Source of the DNA: AWTP1-13 sp036280295
GTDB taxonomy: Bacteria; Pseudomonadota; Alphaproteobacteria; Rhizobiales; Hyphomicrobiaceae
DNA: 18,283 nt
Assembly: GCA_036280295.1 (NCBI GenBank)
Contig: DASURA010000054.1
Coordinates: 1-18,283 of the forward strand
Direction of reading: 5' to 3'
Positions 14,281 through 18,283 of the stretch are shown one piece after another. The position numbers and the translations under genes were made by a program. Every line of letters begins with the position of its first letter. Positions within the stretch are counted from its first letter, which is position 1. Below the pieces are notes generated by a model that was given only the letters and a program-made list of their open reading frames with translations, had not been told where the DNA came from and did no database searches.

Positions 14281-14380
14281 CGTAGGGTGCAACAAGCCGG
14301 AGGCGCGTTGCACCGAGCCGGCTGTCGCTTTCGTATACAGGTTGGATCGGTGCAATGCGCTCCGCTTATTGCACCCTACG
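14281..14380. repeat. 100-bp dyad element (GTAGGGTGCAA type) after ETF-QO
   Basis: The left arm (14281-14316, CGTAGGGTGCAACAAGCCGG onward to CACCGA) is an imperfect inverted copy of the right arm (14347-14380, ending TTGCACCCTACG). About 29 of 34 positions pair. It starts two bases after the ETF-QO stop, between convergent genes. The GTAGGGTGCAATAAGCG core is a well-known dispersed intergenic repeat in many bacteria. It could act as a bidirectional transcription stop, though no T-run is seen. Confidence 0.75.
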
Positions 14381-14406
14381 TCGCCCAGGCGGCGGCGGAG
14401 CAAGGA

Positions 14407-14437
14407 TCAGGCTCCAGGGAGATCCCCTGAAACCTGA
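14407..14437 (-). terminator. Hairpin after the solute-binding protein gene
   Basis: On the minus strand TCAGG-TTTC-AGGG pairs with CCCT-GGAG-CCTGA across a five-base loop. This gives 13 consecutive pairs including two G-U wobbles. It begins 18 bases after the gene's stop and is followed by TCCTTGCTCC, only weakly U-rich. A plausible terminator. Confidence 0.5.
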
Positions 14438-14455
14438 CACCCAATCCCTGCAACC

Positions 14456-15724
14456 TCACCTTGCCTTCTCGTACGGATAGATCAGCTTGCCGGTCGCGTA
14501 CTTCTCCGGGCCGACGATGGTCTGCGTAGCCATGCCCTTGAAGTTGTCGAGGTCGCCGCTCTTGATGCCGTGGTACTGCACGGCGATCATGCGTGACTCG
14601 GCCCACTCGCCGCCTTTGCCGAACTTCACCGGCCCCAGGATGGTGTTGAAGGTCGCCTTGCGCATGTAGGCGGCGATCTTCTCGTCCTCGACGCTGCCGG
14701 CGCCCTTGATCGCATCGCCGATCAGCTGCGCATAGGCGTAGCCCCACGTGCCGAGATAGTATCCGAGCGGATCGACGCCCTCGGCCCCGGCGCGCGCCTG
14801 GTACTTGGCCAAGAACTCGTCAACGCCTGGCGCCGACATGGTCTTGGCCGGCACCCAGGTCTCGTAGTTGGTGATGCCGTTGAGCAGCGGCCCGAGCTGC
14901 TGCTTGATGGCGGTCGCCTGCACGCCGACCATGGCACCACCGATGATCTTGGCCTTGAAGCCGATCTCGTTCATGGCGCGGATGAGGCCCACCGAGTCCG
15001 GCGGATAGGAGCAGAACACCGCGATATCGGGCTTGGTGGCCTGGATGGCGCGGATGATCGGCGCGAAATCCTGTGTCTTCGGCGGATAGGCCTTGTCGTA
15101 GACGATCTTGAGCCCGGCCTTCTTGGCGTTGTCGCGCGCGCCCTCGCAGACGTTGCGGCCGAACTCGGCATCGGCGGCGGCGAGCGAGATGGTTGCCGGC
15201 TTCGGGCTCTGGGCCATCGCCACGTCGAAGAACGGCTTGGTGAACGCCGGCTTCGGATCCGGGCCGGTCGGGATCATGGCGAAGTACTTGTCGTAGTTGA
15301 ACTCGCTGTTGACCCCGGTCCCGAACAGCGCCGGAAACACCTTCTTGTGCTGCATCGCCACGGGCATCGCAGGGGCGATCTGCCCGGTGGCATAGCCGCT
15401 GACGATCAGGTCGACCTTGTCGACATCAAGCAGCTTGGCGTAGATGCCAGGCACCGCCGGCCCGCTGGACTGGTCATCGTAATAGACGAGCTTGACCTTG
15501 CGCCCGAGGAGGCCGCCCTTGGCGTTGATGTCCTCCTCCCAGATCCGCATGCCGAGCAGGGCCGACTTGCCGTTGGGGGCGAGGCCGCCGGTGAGCGACA
15601 TCGCAAAGCCGATCTTGATGGGCTCCTGCGCCGTCGCCGGCGTGACGACCAGCGCCGCCGCGGCCAGTGCGGCCGCACCGGCGGCGAGCCGCCGCATGCT
15701 GAGTACCCGTTTCCCTATGTGCAT
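14456..15724 (-). CDS. ABC transporter substrate-binding protein, branched-chain amino acid (LivK) type
   Basis: This 422-residue periplasmic binding protein is of the Peripla_BP_6/LivK class. The N-terminus MHIGKRVLSMRRLAAGAAAL followed by an Ala-rich core and ATAQE is a Sec signal peptide, with cleavage likely near residue 33. The mature start KIGFAMSLTGGLAPNGKSAL, then EDINAKGGLLGRKVKLVYYDDQS, is diagnostic of this class. Such proteins deliver amino acids, amides or aromatic compounds to a Liv-type permease; the ligand is not readable here. GGAGGA lies seven bases before the ATG, a very strong site. No permease or ATPase gene is in the window, so it is an orphan within view. A metallo-hydrolase gene lies upstream on the same strand, separated by 235 bp with three dyads. 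Confidence 0.93.
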   Translation of the reverse strand: MHIGKRVLSMRRLAAGAAALAAAALVVTPATAQEPIKIGFAMSLTGGLAPNGKSALLGMRIWEEDINAKGGLLGRKVKLVYYDDQSSGPAVPGIYAKLLDVDKVDLIVSGYATGQIAPAMPVAMQHKKVFPALFGTGVNSEFNYDKYFAMIPTGPDPKPAFTKPFFDVAMAQSPKPATISLAAADAEFGRNVCEGARDNAKKAGLKIVYDKAYPPKTQDFAPIIRAIQATKPDIAVFCSYPPDSVGLIRAMNEIGFKAKIIGGAMVGVQATAIKQQLGPLLNGITNYETWVPAKTMSAPGVDEFLAKYQARAGAEGVDPLGYYLGTWGYAYAQLIGDAIKGAGSVEDEKIAAYMRKATFNTILGPVKFGKGGEWAESRMIAVQYHGIKSGDLDNFKGMATQTIVGPEKYATGKLIYPYEKAR

Positions 15725-15831
15725 GACTGCGTCCTCCTCCTACTCCGATTGCGCTTATTGAATGCGAGGCCTTGCCCCGCGCGCTCTTTTTCTTGCCCTT
15801 ACCCTAGCCGCATTGGCGGCAGCAAGCCAAA

Positions 15832-15850
15832 CCTTGGTGCAGCACCAAGG
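15832..15850. promoter_or_regulatory. Nine-bp-arm dyad upstream of the solute-binding protein gene
   Basis: CCTTGGTGCAGCACCAAGG is a perfect inverted repeat around a single central base. In the minus direction TTTGGCTT follows. It may be an operator for the gene starting at 15724 or a second stop for the upstream hydrolase transcript. Its near-zero loop favours a protein-binding site over an RNA hairpin. Confidence 0.4.
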
Positions 15851-15885
15851 AAGCCATCCCGTTTCATCGCCGAGGCGACGCGAGC

Positions 15886-15899
15886 TGGGATGCATCCCA
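15886..15899. promoter_or_regulatory. 14-bp perfect palindrome
   Basis: TGGGATGCATCCCA reads the same on both strands and lies in the 235-bp gap between the solute-binding protein and hydrolase genes. It is a candidate operator; no regulator gene is nearby to pair with it. Confidence 0.3.
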
Positions 15900-15925
15900 A
15901 CCACCTTCGAGATGGAACCACAGCT

Positions 15926-15949
15926 GCCGGGGGTGACGCTGCCCCCGGC
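15926..15949 (-). terminator. GC hairpin after the metallo-hydrolase gene
   Basis: GCCGGGGG (15926-15933) pairs perfectly with CCCCCGGC (15942-15949) across eight bases. It begins ten bases after the minus-strand stop at 15960. The hairpin is strong but lacks a following T-run. Confidence 0.5.
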
Positions 15950-15959
15950 ATCACTGCCA

Positions 15960-16940
15960 TCACAGGTTGAACTGATAGCTCGCCGGGACCCAGCGATAGC
16001 TCGTGCCGGCCTTCTCCACCCACCCGAGCGACGGAAACGGCATGTGGAAGCCGGTAACGGGGATCTTATCGGTTGCCACCATATCGAGGATGCGCTTGCG
16101 ACTGGCAATGGCGGCATCCGCCACGTCGTCAAAGCCTGTTGCCCAGTCGGGCCGCTGGATCGACACCACGTAATGGTTGGCGACATCGCCCCAGATCATC
16201 AGACGCTGGTTGTCGCTCTCGACGTGGAACGCGAGCATGCCCGGCGAATGGCCGAAGGCGTTGACCGCGCGGATCCCTGGCACAACCTCGCCATCGGGCT
16301 TCAGGAAGGTCGCCTTGTCGGCCAGCGGGATGGCAATCTTCCTGAACAGCGCGAGGTTGGCCTTGCGCGCCTCGCGCACCATGCCTTTGCGCCAGGTGTC
16401 GAACTCCACCTCGCCGAAGACGATGCGTGCATTCGGGAACGCCGCCTTGCCATCATGGAGCAGGCCGCCAATGTGGTCCGGATGACCGTGCGTTATCACA
16501 ACCACATCCACCTGCTCCGGCGTATAGCCGGCCACGGGCAGCAAGTCGCGCAGGTTGCCGGCCGTGGCGATCCGGCCCTTGCCATTGCCGGTGTCGAACA
16601 GGACCAGCGCTTTGCCGGTATTCACCAGCGTCGGCACGAAATGGTGATCGAAGCTGGTCGTCGGCAGGCCGTTGGCGCGCATGAGCGCATGCACCGCTTC
16701 CGCCTTCTGATCCTGGCCGAACGTCGGGTGCGGCCCCGGCCCCACCCGCACGCCGTCAAGGATGTTCGTAATCTCAAAGCTTCCAAGCTTGAAGCGATAG
16801 ACCTGCGGCCGCCGCACGCCGAGCATCGGCGCAGCCGCCAATGCTGTGCCGGCCAGTCCCGGAACGGCTGCGACCATCGCCGCAGTGCTGCCGAGCTTGA
16901 GGGTGTGCCGGCGCGTGAGCGCCAAGCGAGCTTGTGACAT
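15960..16940 (-). CDS. Tat-exported metallo-beta-lactamase-fold hydrolase, methyl parathion hydrolase-like
   Basis: The 326-residue product starts with a Tat signal (TRRHTLKLGS at 9-18, then a hydrophobic Ala-rich stretch to ~37), so it should be exported folded to the periplasm. The metal ligands are complete: H151, H153, D155, H156 in THGHPDHIGG, H231 (FGHSPGM), D252 (WGDVANH) and H299 (GFHMPFP). Spacing closely follows methyl parathion hydrolase, a binuclear-zinc phosphotriesterase. Relatives also hydrolyse lactones and esters, so the natural substrate is uncertain and pesticide degradation should not be assumed. GGAGG lies seven bases before the ATG. The L,D-transpeptidase gene is upstream on the same strand, 331 bp away. 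Confidence 0.9.
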   Translation of the reverse strand: MSQARLALTRRHTLKLGSTAAMVAAVPGLAGTALAAAPMLGVRRPQVYRFKLGSFEITNILDGVRVGPGPHPTFGQDQKAEAVHALMRANGLPTTSFDHHFVPTLVNTGKALVLFDTGNGKGRIATAGNLRDLLPVAGYTPEQVDVVVITHGHPDHIGGLLHDGKAAFPNARIVFGEVEFDTWRKGMVREARKANLALFRKIAIPLADKATFLKPDGEVVPGIRAVNAFGHSPGMLAFHVESDNQRLMIWGDVANHYVVSIQRPDWATGFDDVADAAIASRKRILDMVATDKIPVTGFHMPFPSLGWVEKAGTSYRWVPASYQFNL

Positions 16941-17271
16941 CGGATTTCCTCCCCATGGTGCGCCGCCTGACCCTCGCTACGCGTTGTAGGCGAGCCACCA
17001 TTGGCGACGTATGGGGATGATACTTTCACTCAGCCCACCACGCGGCAAGCGTTGACGTAGGGCGAGAGCGCGAAGGGCACCGGCCCTTGCCACCCTTCAC
17101 GCCTGATAAGCTTGATAAAAAAGAGCTTGTCTGGATCCACAGGCCCTTCAAGGGGAGGCACCACGCGACCAAAACCGAGGCCCCGGAAAGGAGCGCCCGG
17201 TTATGGATCGCGAAATTCGGTCAACGTTGGCCCACCGTGCGGCGCATTGCGACCAATTTCGATTCGGACAA
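16941..17271. other. 331-bp intergenic region without a supported gene
   Basis: This gap lies between the L,D-transpeptidase stop and the hydrolase start. It holds a small dyad AAGGGC-ACCG-GCCCTT (17073-17088) and an A6 run near 17116-17121 that reads as T6 after AAGCTC on the minus strand. I could not pair a convincing stem before the T-run. Any promoter for the hydrolase gene must lie here, but I saw no clear -35/-10 pair. I recognise no tRNA or small RNA. A 62-codon + strand frame (17087-17275) has no support. Confidence 0.5.
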
Positions 17272-18283
17272 CTAGTTCCCGAACAGCTGGGAGAACAGGT
17301 CTTCCTGGCTGCCGGAGTCTTGATCGTCACGGCGAGCCTCCCGCCTCTTTGCAGGAGACTCCTGGGCAGCCGTGGCTGCGGTCTCCAGGCTCTGCACCGG
17401 CTCCAGCGGCATCGGCCGCCCCGCCAGCGCCGCCGCGACCCGCCGGTCATGGCCGTAGACGTCGGCGAACGACTTCACTTGGCCGTCCTCGGAGGCGACA
17501 GCTGTGAAGTAGGTGATGTGCACGGGAATCTGCTTGGACAGCGATACCTCGTTGTTGCCGCCGCGAGCCATGAGCTCACGCACGTGCGCCGCCGACCAGC
17601 CCTTGTCCTCCCCGAGCAGCACCTCGGCGAACTTGCCAGGGTCCTGCACGCGCACGCAGCCGTGGCTGAACATCCGCACGCTTCGGCTGAACAGGTCGCG
17701 CATGGGCGTATCGTGCATGTAGATGTCGTGCCGATTGGGGAAGCGGAACTTCACGGCACCCAACGCATTGCCGGGCCCTGCCGCCTGGATGAAGCTGTAC
17801 CTGCGGATGTCGACCTGGGTCCAATCGATCTGGCTGGCATCCACCGTGCGGCCGTTATAGACGACGCGCATGTTCTGCCGTTCCAGGATCCTGGTATCGG
17901 CCACTCGATTGCCAAAGCCGAAGAAGTCCCCCGGACTTTCGACCTGCCGCTGCAGGTAGGGCAGGTACTCCTTGATCTTGATCGAATCCGGCACACCCCA
18001 CTCCGGCCCGAACACGATATAGCGCATGTTGGCGGAGAAGATGACAGTCTGCGTCTGCGGCTTGCCGACGATGATCCTGGCCTGATGAATGAGCCGGCCG
18101 TCCTTGAACACCCGCGTCTGGTACTCGGGGATGTTGTCCCACACATGGAACTCTCCGAGGTCCTCGGGCATCCAGCGCCAGCGCTCCATATTGACGATCA
18201 GGCGCTGCTCGTCGCTGCCAAACAGCGGCCCGGTGTGGTCATTACCATTGAGCGCGGCGCGCGTGCCGGCGCCGACGATGCCG
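17272..18283 (-). CDS. Murein L,D-transpeptidase, YcbB/LdtD-like (N-terminus beyond window)
   Basis: L,D-transpeptidases make 3-3 crosslinks in peptidoglycan from the periplasmic side. The frame is open to the window edge, so only the last ~336 residues are seen. The visible part begins GIVGAGTRAALNGN, the end of a peptidoglycan-binding repeat. RLIVNMERWRWMPEDLG follows, a hallmark of the YcbB group. The YkuD catalytic domain contains FHVWDNIPEYQ, IIVGKPQTQTVIFSANM and the active-site pair YMHDTPMRDLF and SHGCVRVQ, where the Cys of HGCVR is the nucleophile. The ~60-residue tail is polar and ends DLFSQLFGN. The capping lid region typical of LdtD appears present between GVPDSIKIKEYLP and the HDTP motif. 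A closely spaced start at 18189 should not be used, since homology runs upstream of it. Confidence 0.93.
   Translation of the reverse strand, partial: GIVGAGTRAALNGNDHTGPLFGSDEQRLIVNMERWRWMPEDLGEFHVWDNIPEYQTRVFKDGRLIHQARIIVGKPQTQTVIFSANMRYIVFGPEWGVPDSIKIKEYLPYLQRQVESPGDFFGFGNRVADTRILERQNMRVVYNGRTVDASQIDWTQVDIRRYSFIQAAGPGNALGAVKFRFPNRHDIYMHDTPMRDLFSRSVRMFSHGCVRVQDPGKFAEVLLGEDKGWSAAHVRELMARGGNNEVSLSKQIPVHITYFTAVASEDGQVKSFADVYGHDRRVAAALAGRPMPLEPVQSLETAATAAQESPAKRREARRDDQDSGSQEDLFSQLFGN

Noticed and set aside
17087..17275. 62-codon + strand frame in the gap left of the L,D-transpeptidase gene
   Set aside because: No ribosome site and no recognisable motif; basic, random-looking composition.
17203..18283. 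+ strand frame from ATG 17203, preceded by GGAG, open to the window edge opposite the L,D-transpeptidase
   Set aside because: Despite a fair ribosome site, the translation is an antisense image of the transpeptidase with no family features.
1..18283. Search for tRNA, rRNA, CRISPR arrays, insertion sequences and phage genes
   Set aside because: I saw no T-loop GGTTCGAxTCC pattern, no regularly spaced identical repeats, and no transposase or integrase motifs. By eye this is not exhaustive.

Overview
The window is GC-rich, densely coding bacterial chromosome. Gene content points to an alphaproteobacterium: rplU-rpmA-GNAT-obgE order, a folate-type TrmFO, a uracil-DNA glycosylase divergent from an ETF-ubiquinone oxidoreductase, an alpha-type family 4 UDG lacking two iron-sulfur cysteines, and a CTTGAC-N17-CTAT-like promoter. 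I cannot fix family or genus. I found no rRNA, tRNA, CRISPR array, transposase or phage gene.

Layout. 1-101 is the tail of a + strand gene, probably dxs, ending in hairpins shared with the convergent pentapeptide-repeat membrane protein gene (150-2123, -). A minus-strand row follows: an SDR oxidoreductase, an Imm70-like orphan immunity protein and trmFO, read in the order trmFO, Imm70-like, SDR, pentapeptide protein. An AbrB-family membrane protein (5242-6354) diverges from trmFO. Then comes the ribosomal/GTPase block rplU-rpmA-GNAT-obgE (6657-9195, +). A second minus-strand row (9199-12461) is read as UDG, small membrane protein, moaB, prmA and a 64-aa conserved-looking protein. It is divergent from the ETF-QO gene (12597-14279, +). 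The right end carries three minus-strand envelope or periplasmic genes: a LivK-type solute-binding protein, a Tat-exported metallo-beta-lactamase-fold hydrolase resembling methyl parathion hydrolase, and a YcbB-like L,D-transpeptidase cut by the window edge.

The most unusual feature is a set of short palindromic repeats, some of which invade coding sequence. A 68-bp dyad lies in frame inside prmA, just before the SAM-binding motif. A related 91-bp element abuts the prmA start codon. An 87-bp G/A-rich inverted repeat supplies the trmFO Shine-Dalgarno, start codon and first ~15 codons. A 100-bp dyad of a different type directly follows the ETF-QO stop. These look like non-autonomous mobile palindromes (REP/MITE-like, some behaving like Rickettsia palindromic elements). 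No mobilising enzyme is in the window.

I see no multi-gene defence, secretion or biosynthetic system that I would call new. Most of the window is core housekeeping, and the interest lies in the repeats, the orphan immunity-like gene and a few family-level oddities.
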